Shown here piece by piece: positions 36,721-45,517 of a DNA stretch of 64,000 nt. This DNA is from Blastomonas sp. CACIA14H2. GTDB lineage: Bacteria; Pseudomonadota; Alphaproteobacteria; Sphingomonadales; Sphingomonadaceae. The translations under genes and the position numbers were made by a program. The DNA is taken from positions 1 through 64,000 of the forward strand of contig AYSC01000001.1 in NCBI GenBank assembly GCA_000503195.1. The letters run 5' to 3'. The first letter of the stretch is position 1, and the number at the start of each line of letters is the position of its first letter. Below the pieces are notes generated by a model. It worked only from the letters and a program-made list of their open reading frames with translations. It was not told where the DNA came from and did not search any database.

Positions 36721-36726
36721 ATTATA
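36721..36726 (-). promoter_or_regulatory. Probable -10 box of the groESL promoter
   Basis: TATAAT on the minus strand, eight bases upstream of the CIRCE element. No good -35 hexamer is visible at 16-18 bases. Confidence 0.6.
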
Positions 36727-36851
36727 TCAATGGGATAGAGGGGATTTGCGCTGCAACCCTGCTTGACAAGGCCCGCGGTTCGACAGAGATTTGCCGACGA
36801 TTATTACCCCTGTTTGCAAGGGCCATCTGAACAGCATCGGGAGAACGCATC

Positions 36852-37124
36852 ATGGCGGGAGATGATGATTTTCGGTTGCAGCTTCTGGGCTACAGCCTGA
36901 CGACCGTGGAGATCGTCTATTATCTGCCCGATCATCCCTCGCTGCTGCAGCTGTTCGTCTGGCAGCAATATGACGAAGCCCCCGAATATCCCGGGCTGCG
37001 CCGTTTTCTCGACACGTGGCGGCGCGATATCGAGGCGGTGCTGCACTCCGTGACGATCGCCAACGACCGCAATATGGGGCCGCGTAACTGGAGACCAACC
37101 GACGCTGTCCGCTGCATCCAATAG
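36852..37124 (+). CDS. usg: Usg-family protein
   Basis: A 90-residue small protein of the alphaproteobacterial Usg family. The family pattern is clear: LLGYSLTTVEIVYYLPDHPS, LLQLFVWQQYDEAPEYPGLR, and RRFLDTWRRDIEAVLHSV. No catalytic residues are known and the function is unsettled. GGGAGA precedes the start. A TTGACA at 36763 on the same strand may belong to its promoter, in the 280-bp region shared with groES. Confidence 0.88.
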   Translation: MAGDDDFRLQLLGYSLTTVEIVYYLPDHPSLLQLFVWQQYDEAPEYPGLRRFLDTWRRDIEAVLHSVTIANDRNMGPRNWRPTDAVRCIQ

Positions 37125-37169
37125 CGGCGGCAGTGCAGGGCCGACCGCCGGAATTCCGCGTTCGCCTTA

Positions 37170-38597
37170 TCACGGTGCAGCGTCTGCGCCACCTGCTGCG
37201 CGATAGAGCGCAATCTCCTGCCGCCTTGCGCTGGCCAGTGCGCTGACCGCTGCCTCGGCCGATGCAAGCCGGACGCGCTCCGCGTCCAGTACGGTCAGAA
37301 AGGTTGAAAGGCCCAGGCGGTAGCGCTCGCGCGCGATCTCGGCTGCGGCCCGGTCAAGTTCGGACTGGCGCAACAGGCCACTTGCGTTGCGCCTTGCCGC
37401 GTCGAGGCCGCCCAGCGCTGCTTCGGTCTCCCCTAGAGCGGTGAACAGCGTCTTTCGGTAGTTCGCAAAGGCCTCCCGCCCCTCGGCCTCGCGCTGATCG
37501 ATACGCGTACCCACCCGGCCGAAATCGATCAACGGCCCGGAGATCGCGCCGCCCAGCGAACCGATGATAGCGTCCTGGGTGAGCAGATCGCCGAGCGCCA
37601 GCGAGATCAGCCCCAGGCCCGCCGTCAGGCTGAAACTGGGAAAGCGCTCTGCCGCCGCTGCCGCGATCTCGGCATCGGCAGCAGCCAGACGGCGTTCAGC
37701 GGCGACCACATCGGGGCGGCTGCGCAGGGCCGCCGTCGCAATGGCAGCAACCGGCTGGGCAGCGGCATCCTCGGTTGGCACCGGCTGGGCCAGCTTCGAC
37801 AGCACGGCATCGGCCGGCAGACCGGTGAGTGTGACGAGCCGCCCGATCACCTCGGCACGCTCGCCATCGATGGCGTCCAGACGCGCCGCAGCCTGCTCCT
37901 CGAGCGAACGGGCGCGCACCGAATCGGAGGCCGGGGCGAGCCCCGCGCGCACGCGTTCTGCGGTCAATCGGGCCAGCTGTTGCGCGCTGTCACGATCGTC
38001 TCCGATCAGTATGCGGCGCCTTTCGACCTCCCGGAAATCCGTGACGGCACCTGCGATATCGGTCACCAGCGCCAGCCGCACCGCAGCAGCATCCGCCGTC
38101 GCCGCATCGAGCCGCGCGGCGCTGGCCCGCTGGCTGGCGCGCAAGCGCCCGAACAGGTCAAGGTCCCAGCTCGCATCGACCGAGGCGTTGAAGCTGCTCT
38201 GATATTGCTGGATCTGGATATTGGGCGGCAGCGCGCCGAACTGGGCGGCGCTGATACGTTCGCGCGAGGCTCCGCCGCTGGCGCTGACGTCCGGAAGGCG
38301 TGCTGTGCGTGCTCCGCGCAGCCCGGCCCGTGCCGCATCGATCCGCGCGGCTGCCACGGCCAGATCGGGCGCCTGCGCGAGCGCCCGGTCGCGCAGCGCG
38401 ACAAAGCCGGGATCGGTGACCGGCAATAGCGAGGACAGCGCCGTGGTCATCGCGCTGTCGGGCCGGGGGCCTTGCAGGGCAAAGCTCTCCGGCAGCGGGA
38501 CAGAAGACGCCGCCTGGGGCCGTTCGACCGGAGCGCAGGCGGCAAGGCCGATGGCGGTCGCCGTCAGCAGCGTCCAGGATGCGGGAATGCGGCTCAT
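37170..38597 (-). CDS. Outer-membrane efflux lipoprotein, NodT/TolC family
   Basis: A 475-residue outer-membrane factor. The lipobox is LAAC at about residues 18-21, after MSRIPASWTLLTATAIG. Two TolC repeats follow, recognisable in FGRLRASQRASAARLDAATA and DFGRVGTRIDQREAEGREAF, and the strand/helix pattern is that of the NodT family. It is the last gene of a four-gene minus-strand export operon, overlapping the adaptor gene by four bases. It forms the outer-membrane exit for the DevBCA-like ABC system. Confidence 0.9.
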   Translation of the reverse strand: MSRIPASWTLLTATAIGLAACAPVERPQAASSVPLPESFALQGPRPDSAMTTALSSLLPVTDPGFVALRDRALAQAPDLAVAAARIDAARAGLRGARTARLPDVSASGGASRERISAAQFGALPPNIQIQQYQSSFNASVDASWDLDLFGRLRASQRASAARLDAATADAAAVRLALVTDIAGAVTDFREVERRRILIGDDRDSAQQLARLTAERVRAGLAPASDSVRARSLEEQAAARLDAIDGERAEVIGRLVTLTGLPADAVLSKLAQPVPTEDAAAQPVAAIATAALRSRPDVVAAERRLAAADAEIAAAAAERFPSFSLTAGLGLISLALGDLLTQDAIIGSLGGAISGPLIDFGRVGTRIDQREAEGREAFANYRKTLFTALGETEAALGGLDAARRNASGLLRQSELDRAAAEIARERYRLGLSTFLTVLDAERVRLASAEAAVSALASARRQEIALYRAAGGADAAP

Positions 38598-39589
38598 CGG
38601 GCGGCGGCCTTCTTTCCGGTGCTCGGCTGGCGGGCCGGCACGAACGCATCGACCTGCTGCCCCACGAACAGCCGATGGCCCTGCTCGGGCAGCGAATAGA
38701 TCAGCTGCAGCACGCGGATATCGACCCGCTCGGTCGAGGCGTTGGTCAGCGATCGTTTGGGCACGACCAGCGGCTCGGCGCGGACGAAGCGTGCGGTGAC
38801 TCGGGCCGCAGCATTTCCGCGCGGGCTGATGACGGCATCGCGGCCGATGGCGGTGCGGTCGATCTCGTTCTCGTCGATATCGACGCGCACGTGCAGCGGC
38901 CTTGTCACGCCGAGCGTCATCAGCGGCTCGGAACTGTTGCCTGGCGCAGGCCCGGCGGTCGCATATTGTCCCTCGCGCGTGCGCACCTGCAGCACCTGCG
39001 CGGCGCTCGGTGCGCGCACGGTCAGCCGGTCAAGCGTCACGCGCGCCGATTGCAGCTGCGCCTGCGCCTCGCGCATCTCGGCTCGCGCAACGGCCAGCTG
39101 CGCGTTAGCTGTCTGCGCATTGCCTTGCCGCTCTATCACCTCTTGGCGCGAGATGGCACGATCGTCATTCACATCGCCGTACAGTCCCAGCTGGCGCCTT
39201 GCGATGGATGCAGATGTCTGCGCCGCCGCCACGCTCGCCCGCAGCCGCTCGACCCGCGCCTCGGCCTCGGCCAGCGTGGCACGGGCATCGCGGCTGTCGA
39301 TCGAGAAGAGCGGCTGGCCCGCTGCCACCTGATCGCCGGCCCGGACATGGACTCGCTCGACCACGCCGGGCAGGAACGCGCCGATCTCGATCAGTTCGCT
39401 GGACGGCTCGACCACGCCCGCGCCGGCCACTGTTCCGCCTTTCTGCTCCGAGGGCACCTGGGCAGGTGTTTCCGTGACTTGAGCGAGCGCGCGATCGGGC
39501 TGGCTGCGCGCGACGAAGATCGCGGATACCAGGATGCACAGGACAGCCAGCGCGGGCAGGATCTGGCGGGAGAAGCTGAGATTGGCCAT
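38594..39589 (-). CDS. Periplasmic adaptor, HlyD/DevB-like
   Basis: A 331-residue membrane-fusion protein: an N-terminal anchor helix (residues 9-26), a lipoyl half-motif VEPSSELIEIGAFLPGVVER, a long coiled-coil hairpin at residues 100-190 (EAEARVERLRASVAAAQTSA, RAEMREAQAQLQSARVTLDR), then a second lipoyl half (LTVRAPSAAQVLQV) and beta-barrel. It links the inner-membrane ABC permease to the NodT-type channel. It starts three bases after the ATPase stop. It resembles the DevB adaptors of heterocyst glycolipid export, though the cargo here is unknown. Confidence 0.9.
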   Translation of the reverse strand: MANLSFSRQILPALAVLCILVSAIFVARSQPDRALAQVTETPAQVPSEQKGGTVAGAGVVEPSSELIEIGAFLPGVVERVHVRAGDQVAAGQPLFSIDSRDARATLAEAEARVERLRASVAAAQTSASIARRQLGLYGDVNDDRAISRQEVIERQGNAQTANAQLAVARAEMREAQAQLQSARVTLDRLTVRAPSAAQVLQVRTREGQYATAGPAPGNSSEPLMTLGVTRPLHVRVDIDENEIDRTAIGRDAVISPRGNAAARVTARFVRAEPLVVPKRSLTNASTERVDIRVLQLIYSLPEQGHRLFVGQQVDAFVPARQPSTGKKAAAR

Positions 39590-39592
39590 GGT

Positions 39593-40300
39593 TCAATGGT
39601 CCTTGGGCATGTGCTTGCCATCATGGGTGATACGGCCGTCCTCCATTGCGAGGATGCGGTCGGCGAGGTCGAAGATGCGGTTGTCATGGGTGACGACGAC
39701 GACCGCGCGGTCGGTGGCGAGCGCCACCTCGCGCAGCAGGTCCATCACCCGCCGTCCCGAGCGCGCATCGAGCGCGGCGGTGGGCTCGTCGCACACCACC
39801 AGCCGCGGCGAATGGATCAGCGCCCGGCCGATCGCGACCCGCTGCTGCTGCCCGCCCGAAAGCTGGCGCGGCAGCTTGTCGCACTGGTCGCCGATATTGA
39901 GCTGGTGCAGCAGTTCGCGCGCGCGCTCGGTCGCCTCCTTGCGGGGCACGCCGGAAGCGATCAGCGGCACTGCGGCATTGGCCGCCGCGCTGATCGACGG
40001 GATGAGATTGTACTGCTGGAAGATGAAGCCGATCGTGCTCAGGCGAAAGTTGACGAGCTCGGTATCGGTCAGCCGGTAGATATCGGTGCCGAACACGCTG
40101 ACACTGCCTTCGGTCGGGTAGAGAATGCCGGCGATGATCGAGATCAGCGTCGTCTTTCCCGATCCGGATTCGCCGACCAGATAGGTCAACTCTCCCGAGC
40201 GGATGTCGAGATTGATGTCGTGCAGCACGCGCAGATGGCCGTCGCCCATCGAGAAATCCTTGACGACATGCTCGACATGGATGGCGCAGGCCTCGCTCAC
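39593..40300 (-). CDS. ABC transporter ATPase, LolD/MacB/DevA-like
   Basis: A 235-residue ATP-binding subunit. Walker A is GESGSGKTT, the Q-loop is in FIFQQYNLI, the ABC signature is LSGGQQQR, Walker B reads LVVCDEPTAALD and the switch His is in VVVVTHD. It is of the LolD/MacB/DevA subgroup that works with FtsX-like permeases to push substrates from the periplasmic leaflet rather than import. The ATG overlaps the permease stop by four bases. Confidence 0.93.
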   Translation of the reverse strand: MSEACAIHVEHVVKDFSMGDGHLRVLHDINLDIRSGELTYLVGESGSGKTTLISIIAGILYPTEGSVSVFGTDIYRLTDTELVNFRLSTIGFIFQQYNLIPSISAAANAAVPLIASGVPRKEATERARELLHQLNIGDQCDKLPRQLSGGQQQRVAIGRALIHSPRLVVCDEPTAALDARSGRRVMDLLREVALATDRAVVVVTHDNRIFDLADRILAMEDGRITHDGKHMPKDH

Positions 40301-41436
40301 CGGAACACCTCCGCCGGCTCGGCCTTCAGCACCTGGCGCAGCGCGACAAAGCCGGTGATCAGGATCATCAGCGCGACGACCGCCGCGGCGATCAGCGGGA
40401 TTTGATAGGGCGTGTAGAAGCCCTTGAAGGCGTCCGAATAATATCCGCCGATCTCGAGAAACGCGACCGCCATGATGAGGCCCAGCCCATAGCCGATCAG
40501 CGCGACCAGCGCGGACTGCGCGACGACCATCTGCCGGATGCGGGCATTGGTCACGCCGATCGCCTTCAGCGCGCCGAACTGCTTGATATTGTCGCGGATG
40601 AACAGACTGAAGGTCAGGCCGACAATGGCAATGCCGACGATCACGCCGAGCGCCACGGTGATGCCGAAATTGATCGGAATGCCGGTATTGTCGATGATGT
40701 AATCGACGCCGTCCTCGGCGAACTGTTGCGACGTGCGCGCGCGCAGGCCCGTCACCGCCTCGATCCGGCGCGCCACGGTGGCCGCGTCTTCGCCCGCGTC
40801 CGATCGGGCCAGCACGAACGACAGCCGGTTGCGCGTGCCCGGCACGTAGTTGAGCGCATTCGAATAGCGGGTGTAGAGCATCACGCCCGAGGTGAAGGTC
40901 GGCTCGGCATCGACCAGGCCGCGGATCACTGCGCGCTGGTCGTTGAGCTCGAGCCGGACGCCGAGCGCGGCAGCGTCTTCACCGAACAGCTTGCGCGCGC
41001 CGACAGCGTCGATGAACACCGCGTCGGGCTCGAACAGCATTTCGCGTTGCCCCATCAGCAGCTTGCGCGGCAGGCCTGTCAGCGTCGCATCGTCGAGCCC
41101 GATCACGGTTACCGGTTCGAGCGCGCCGTCGGGCGTGCGCACATTGGCGCCGGACCGGATCAGCGGAACCGCCCAGTCGACGCCCGGCACCCCGCGCACG
41201 CGCTGCAGATCGGTCGATGGCATGGGCAAGGTGACATCGGATGTCCGCCCGGCTGGGTCCATCACCCAGATGTCGGCGCTGGGTATCTCGTGCACCGCCG
41301 CTGCTCCACGCAGCAGCAGGTTGACGAAGATCGTCAGCTGCTGGGTGATCAGCAGCGTCGAGAAGGCGACACCGAAGACCATCCCATAGAATTTCACCCG
41401 GTCGCCCGTCAGCATCCGGATCGCGATCCACATCAT
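40297..41436 (-). CDS. ABC transporter permease, DevC/FtsX family
   Basis: A permease of 379 residues with an N-terminal helix, a large periplasmic domain (about residues 40-250) and three C-terminal helices, the FtsX/MacB topology. The N-terminus MMWIAIRMLTGDRVKFYGMV matches DevC permeases. The open frame begins at TTG 41496, but ATG 41436 with GAGGG ten bases upstream fits the family better. It is first gene of the export operon and stands divergent from the TetR regulator. The cargo is probably a lipid, a toxic compound or a siderophore-like molecule, not decided by sequence. Confidence 0.88.
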   Translation of the reverse strand: MMWIAIRMLTGDRVKFYGMVFGVAFSTLLITQQLTIFVNLLLRGAAAVHEIPSADIWVMDPAGRTSDVTLPMPSTDLQRVRGVPGVDWAVPLIRSGANVRTPDGALEPVTVIGLDDATLTGLPRKLLMGQREMLFEPDAVFIDAVGARKLFGEDAAALGVRLELNDQRAVIRGLVDAEPTFTSGVMLYTRYSNALNYVPGTRNRLSFVLARSDAGEDAATVARRIEAVTGLRARTSQQFAEDGVDYIIDNTGIPINFGITVALGVIVGIAIVGLTFSLFIRDNIKQFGALKAIGVTNARIRQMVVAQSALVALIGYGLGLIMAVAFLEIGGYYSDAFKGFYTPYQIPLIAAAVVALMILITGFVALRQVLKAEPAEVFR

Positions 41437-41517
41437 GCGCGGAAATCCCTCAGGAAAGCTTGCAAACAGCGAATCATGCTGTACGCTGGCGTTCAAAATA
41501 TAACCTATTTAATGAAC

Positions 41518-41541
41518 GTCAACGTTTAGTTTTTCGTTGAC
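41518..41541. promoter_or_regulatory. Inverted-repeat operator for the export-operon TetR
   Basis: GTCAACG (41518-41524), ten bases, CGTTGAC (41535-41541), a perfect 7-bp dyad 27 bases before the TetR start, between it and the divergent export operon. A TetR dimer binding here would control both directions. Confidence 0.7.
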
Positions 41542-41568
41542 TGCCAGAAGCTTGTGGGATGATCGGTA

Positions 41569-42204
41569 GTGGCGGGTGAAAAACGGACGACGAGCAGGGC
41601 GGGGCGGCCGCGCGACCCGGCCAAGCACGAGGCGATCGTGCACTCGGCGCTGCACACCTTTCTGGAGCGCGGCTTCAACGCTGCCACGATCGAACATATT
41701 GCCGCGCGCGCGGGCGTTTCGAAGGTCACCATCTACAACCGCTTCACCGACAAGGAGACGCTGTTCGAGCAGGTGGTGAAGGAACAGACCGACCATTTCG
41801 CCGCCGCAATGATGGATGATTCCATCTCTCGCGGGGATCTGGCGGCAAGGCTGGACGCGTTCGGTTGCAGCCTGCTGCATTTCCTGTTCGCGTCCGATCA
41901 CGTGGCGCTCGATCGCATGCTGCCGCAGGAGCTCGCCCATCATCCGCAAATGGCGCAACGCTTCTTCGATGCCGGGCCCGGCCAATGCCGGTCCAGGCTT
42001 GCGGAAATGCTCGAACAGGCGCGGTCGGATCGGCAGATCGACTTCGAGGACAGCCTCCAGGCGGCCGAAGACCTGATGGCCTTGTGGAAGGGCTTTGCCG
42101 ATGTCGAACTCAAGTTCGGCGTGCGCCAGCGCCTGTCGGACGAGGAACTCGATGCCAAGGTGCGCCACGGCACCCGGATTTTTCTGAGAGCATACGGGGT
42201 CTAG
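41569..42204 (+). CDS. TetR/AcrR-family regulator of the export operon
   Basis: A 211-residue regulator with GTG start. The helix-turn-helix occupies residues 20-65 (IVHSALHTFLERGFNAATIE, HIAARAGVSKVTIYNRFTDK), and the C-terminal domain resembles AefR-like/TetR_C_7 forms (MLPQELAHHPQMAQRFFDAG). It is divergent from the ABC/HlyD/TolC operon with a perfect dyad in the shared promoter, so it is almost certainly the operon's repressor. The inducing ligand, probably an exported compound, is unknown. Confidence 0.9.
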   Translation: MAGEKRTTSRAGRPRDPAKHEAIVHSALHTFLERGFNAATIEHIAARAGVSKVTIYNRFTDKETLFEQVVKEQTDHFAAAMMDDSISRGDLAARLDAFGCSLLHFLFASDHVALDRMLPQELAHHPQMAQRFFDAGPGQCRSRLAEMLEQARSDRQIDFEDSLQAAEDLMALWKGFADVELKFGVRQRLSDEELDAKVRHGTRIFLRAYGV

Positions 42205-42559
42205 GGTACCAACGCGCGTTCCTGCCGTTTCATCGCCATCAACTCCCGTCTGCCAAACTGAGATGAGGCTCTAGCGCTCTTCGCCAATGAATATCGCAGA
42301 CAGTGCGTGGCAACCGCGCTCATGCGCCCCCATTCTTGAACAATTATGAAGTGCGAATGGCGGCATCTGGCGAGAGTGGCCATTCAAGTCGACTGCCGAC
42401 AGTGACTAAGTTTGGGTCGCTAGCGGTCGGTTTGTGAATGTGCGGATGCCGCCGCTGATTTAAACGGCGCTAGTCGGTGAACGTTTGGACCGGCAACCGG
42501 TTGGCCTTGATGTCGATCGTGGCAAGGCGTCGATCCGAGCAGAAGTCTGGTCGAAACCT
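42205..42559. other. Intergenic stretch holding a dispersed repeat
   Basis: About 355 bases between a TetR gene and a convergent AraC gene. No coding frame is supported. A diverged copy of the 111-bp repeat lies at 42318-42429. Confidence 0.5.
42318..42429 (+). repeat. Dispersed intergenic repeat, copy C (diverged)
   Basis: It keeps the anchors CTCATG (42319), TGGCGAGAG (42368) and TTGGGTCGCTAGC (42412), with the same 42-base spacing between the GCGA and TTGGG anchors as in copies A and B. Over the last 60 bases about 39 match copy B. One base is inserted relative to copy A upstream. Confidence 0.5.
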
Positions 42560-43465
42560 CTAATGCGAAGCCTGCTGTGCAGCCAACATGGGAGCGAGCT
42601 CGAGCCGAGCGATGTCAGATCTCGGCGGAGCCCCGAACAGGCGGCGATACTCGCGGCTGAACTGCGATGGGCTGTCATAGCCGACGGCGAAGCCGGCCGA
42701 TCCTGCGGACATTCCAGCCGCGATCATCAGGTTGCGTGCCTCCTGAAGCCGCAGTTGCTTGTGGTACTGCAGCGGGGTCAGCCCAGTGATGGTCTTGAAA
42801 TGCTGATGGAGCGAAGACACGCTCATTCTGGCGGCACGCGCAACATCGGCGATGCGAAGCTGCTCGCGCATATGCTCCCGGATCCATGCGATGGCACGAC
42901 TGATCTGGCCGAGATGGCTGTCTGCCGAGGCTGCGTGCCGGAGCATCGCGCCATGCGGACCGATCAGCAGACGGTAGAGAATCTCGCGCCGGATCAGCGG
43001 CGCAAGTGCAGGGATGGCCTGCGGCGTGTCTAAAAGTCGCAACAACCGGCATGCGGCATCCAGCAGCGCCGGATCGCTGGGATGCACCGCTAGCGCCGGC
43101 GGCTCACCCGGTGGCAGTGCGCCGTCTTCCGCCATGATCAGTTCAGCCAACACTGTCGGATCCAGATCGATCTTGCAGCACAGATACGGCCGGTCGGGGC
43201 TGGCGGTCACGACATGGCCGACCAATGCAAGGTCGACCGAGGCGATCAGGTAATTCGCTTCGTCATAGAAAAGGCTGCGCCCGCCAACCGAGACCGTCTT
43301 GGCTCCCTGGACGATAATGCAAAGCGACGGATCATAGACCGTCGGGACGGGCAGGCTGGGTGTGTCGGTGCGGATCAGCCACAGGCCGCCGATAGCACAT
43401 GGCTGATAGCCCTGTTCGGGCGTGTGTCGCGCGATGATCTGCGCCATTTCCATGGTTATTGACAT
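42560..43465 (-). CDS. AraC-family regulator (AraC_N type)
   Basis: A 301-residue regulator with the AraC_N domain of the group found next to aldo-keto reductases (CAIGGLWLIRTDTPSLPVPT, YDPSLCIIVQGAKTVSVGGR). The C-terminal helix-turn-helix pair is LRIADVARAARMSVSSLHQH and FAVGYDSPSQFSREYRRLFG. The start is uncertain: ATG 43465 or 43453, neither with a good ribosome site, while the open frame begins at 43510. It is divergent from the SDR and aldo-keto reductase genes and presumably activates them on aldehyde or similar stress, as YqhC does for yqhD in E. coli. Confidence 0.88.
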   Translation of the reverse strand: MSITMEMAQIIARHTPEQGYQPCAIGGLWLIRTDTPSLPVPTVYDPSLCIIVQGAKTVSVGGRSLFYDEANYLIASVDLALVGHVVTASPDRPYLCCKIDLDPTVLAELIMAEDGALPPGEPPALAVHPSDPALLDAACRLLRLLDTPQAIPALAPLIRREILYRLLIGPHGAMLRHAASADSHLGQISRAIAWIREHMREQLRIADVARAARMSVSSLHQHFKTITGLTPLQYHKQLRLQEARNLMIAAGMSAGSAGFAVGYDSPSQFSREYRRLFGAPPRSDIARLELAPMLAAQQASH

Positions 43466-43540
43466 GAAGTTATATTCAGCGGTTTGTACCTGGCCCGCAA
43501 CCCCCGACATTGGCGATTTGGAGAATCGTGCAAATTGTGC

Positions 43541-43556
43541 GGTCTAATGGTCTAAC
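43541..43556. promoter_or_regulatory. Tandem repeat in the AraC/SDR promoter
   Basis: GGTCTAAT followed directly by GGTCTAAC, preceded by GTGCAAATTGTGC. Close direct repeats are a plausible AraC-type binding site or promoter element, 52 bases before the SDR start. Confidence 0.4.
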
Positions 43557-43608
43557 GCTGTGCAGTGCGGGAACCGCATAAAGGGGCACCAAGACCAAGG
43601 AGCCCTTA

Positions 43609-44334
43609 ATGACCAATCTTCCCCAGACGACCATCCTCATCACCGGTGCCTCGAGCGGGATCGGCGAGGCCACCGCACGCGAACTTGCCGCAACTGGTGC
43701 CAAGCTGTTCCTCGGCGCGAGGCGGACCGAACGGCTCGCGCTGCTGGCGCAGGAGCTTGGCGAAAACGTTGGCTGGCATGCGCTCGATGTCGTCGATGCT
43801 GACAGCTTCGATGCCTTTGTCTCGGCCGCCGAGGCGCGCTTCGGCCGGATTGATGCCCTGGTCAACAATGCCGGCGTGATGCCGCTTGCCCCGCTTGCGG
43901 CGCGCAAGCGCGATGAATGGAAGCGGATGATCGACGTCAATATCCATGGCGTGCTCAACGGCATCGCTGCAGTGCTGCCGCGCTTCGCCGCGCAGCGCAG
44001 TGGGCACGTCATCAATGTCGCCTCGATCGCGGCGCACATCGTCGTGCCTGCGGCAGCGGTCTATTGTGGCACCAAGCATGCCGTCCGTGCCATCACCGAG
44101 GGATTGCGCCTCGAGCACGACGATATCCGTGCGACCCTGATCTCGCCCGGTGTCGTGGCGACCGAACTGGGCCATGATATCACCGATCCGGCAGTCGCTG
44201 AGGCGCTGGTCGAATGGCGCAAGCAGTCGCTCACCCCCGATGCTATTGCCCGCGCCGTGCGTTTCGCGCTCGAGCAGCCGGCCGGCGTCGACGTCAACGA
44301 AATCATCGTCCGACCGACCTCGGCAAATATGTAA
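43609..44334 (+). CDS. Short-chain dehydrogenase/reductase
   Basis: A 241-residue SDR of the YdfG-like oxidoreductase group. TGASSGIGEATARELA is the cofactor site, ARRTERL indicates NADP preference, NNAGVMP follows, and the catalytic Tyr and Lys are in VYCGTKHAVRAI. The C-terminal VDVNEIIVRPTSANM is typical of the group often found with AraC_N regulators and aldo-keto reductases. The start has AAGGAG upstream. It is probably an aldehyde or ketone reductase of broad range. Confidence 0.92.
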   Translation: MTNLPQTTILITGASSGIGEATARELAATGAKLFLGARRTERLALLAQELGENVGWHALDVVDADSFDAFVSAAEARFGRIDALVNNAGVMPLAPLAARKRDEWKRMIDVNIHGVLNGIAAVLPRFAAQRSGHVINVASIAAHIVVPAAAVYCGTKHAVRAITEGLRLEHDDIRATLISPGVVATELGHDITDPAVAEALVEWRKQSLTPDAIARAVRFALEQPAGVDVNEIIVRPTSANM

Positions 44335-44346
44335 GGAGAAAGAGCC

Positions 44347-45345
44347 ATGCAGATGAAGCAACTGGGCACCGACGGCCCCTTGGTATCAGCGCTCGGTCTC
44401 GGGTGCATGGGAATGTCCGATTTCTACGGTCCGGCTGATCGTGACGAGAGCCTCGCAACCATCGCTGCCGCTGCCGAGCAGGGGATCACCCTGCTCGATA
44501 CCGGCGACTTTTACGGCATGGGACATAACGAGATGCTGATCGGCGAGGCGCTGCGCAGCCTGCCGCGCGACCGGTTGACCCTGAGTGTCAAGTTCGGCGC
44601 ACTGCGCGACCCGGCGCTCGGCTGGTTCGGCTATGATGCCCGTCCGGCAGCGGTCAAGAATTTCGCGGCCTATTCGCTCCAGCGACTTGGGGTGGAGTGC
44701 ATCGACATCTACCGTCCATCGAGGCTCGACCCCGCGGTCCCGATCGAGGACACGATCGGCGCCATCGCCGAGCTGGTCGAGGCGGGCCATGTCCGCCATA
44801 TCGGCCTGTCCGAAATGAGCGCCGAAACCATCCGCCGCGCGCATGCCGTACACCCGATCTGCGACCTGCAGATCGAGTATTCGCTACTTTCGCGCGGGAT
44901 CGAGGACGGTATCCTGGCGACCTGCCGCGAACTTGGCATTGGCATTACCGCCTATGGGGTGCTGTCGCGCGGCCTGATCAGCGGTCACTGGTCGAAAGAC
45001 CGCAACACGGCGGACTTCCGAAGCGTCAGCCCCCGCTTTCAGGGGGATAACCTCGACCGTAATCTGGGGCTTGTCGAGGCGTTGCGTGCGATTGCCACTG
45101 AAAGGGGGGCTTCGGTGGCGCAACTGGCGATCGCCTGGGTCGCAGCTCGGGGAAACGATATCGTTCCGCTGGTAGGGGCACGGCGACGCGAACGGCTCGC
45201 TGAATCGCTGGGTGCGCTCGACGTGACGCTTACCGCAGACGAGCTTGCGCGGATAGAGCTCGCCGTACCACGCGGGGCTGCGGCTGGAAGCCGCTATCCC
45301 GATGCGCTGCTGCAGCATCTCGATAGCGAAAGCGGCGGCACATAA
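44347..45345 (+). CDS. Aldo-keto reductase (AKR13-like)
   Basis: A 332-residue aldo-keto reductase using NADPH. LGLGCMGMSDFYG, the catalytic Asp/Tyr region LLDTGDFYGMGHNEMLIG and the Lys in SVKFGAL are clear. The position where most family members have a His (HR.D after the fourth strand) reads DIYRPSRLDP, so the tetrad His is replaced, as in some related reductases. The NADP-binding end VPLVGARRRERLAESL is present. It follows the SDR gene by 12 bases with AAGGAG between, in one operon. Confidence 0.92.
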   Translation: MQMKQLGTDGPLVSALGLGCMGMSDFYGPADRDESLATIAAAAEQGITLLDTGDFYGMGHNEMLIGEALRSLPRDRLTLSVKFGALRDPALGWFGYDARPAAVKNFAAYSLQRLGVECIDIYRPSRLDPAVPIEDTIGAIAELVEAGHVRHIGLSEMSAETIRRAHAVHPICDLQIEYSLLSRGIEDGILATCRELGIGITAYGVLSRGLISGHWSKDRNTADFRSVSPRFQGDNLDRNLGLVEALRAIATERGASVAQLAIAWVAARGNDIVPLVGARRRERLAESLGALDVTLTADELARIELAVPRGAAAGSRYPDALLQHLDSESGGT

Positions 45346-45359
45346 GCCTGGCTCGGTAT

Positions 45360-45393
45360 AGAGGGCGGTGACAAATCGAACGCTCCGCCCTCT
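45360..45393 (+). terminator. Hairpin after the aldo-keto reductase gene
   Basis: AGAGGGCGG pairs with CCGCCCTCT, a perfect 9-bp stem with a 16-base loop, 15 bases after the stop. No T-run follows. Confidence 0.7.
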
Positions 45394-45517
45394 CAGCTCA
45401 GCATCCGCCAGGCGTGACTTGCGCCTTGCTGCGTGGCGCCCTTGTTGAAAGCTGCCCGCCAGCTGGCTGTATGCCCGGGTGCGGGTACTCGATCGTTTGA
45501 GCTATATCGGACCTGGT

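Noticed and set aside
36763-36768. TTGACA as a -35 box for usg
   Set aside because: No matching -10 hexamer is found 16-18 bases further, so it is mentioned only as a possibility.
38579-40405. + strand open frame of 608 residues over the export operon
   Set aside because: It is antisense to three well-supported overlapping genes.
42201-42383. Possible 60-residue minus-strand gene
   Set aside because: It lies over copy C of the dispersed repeat and has no ribosome site or family.
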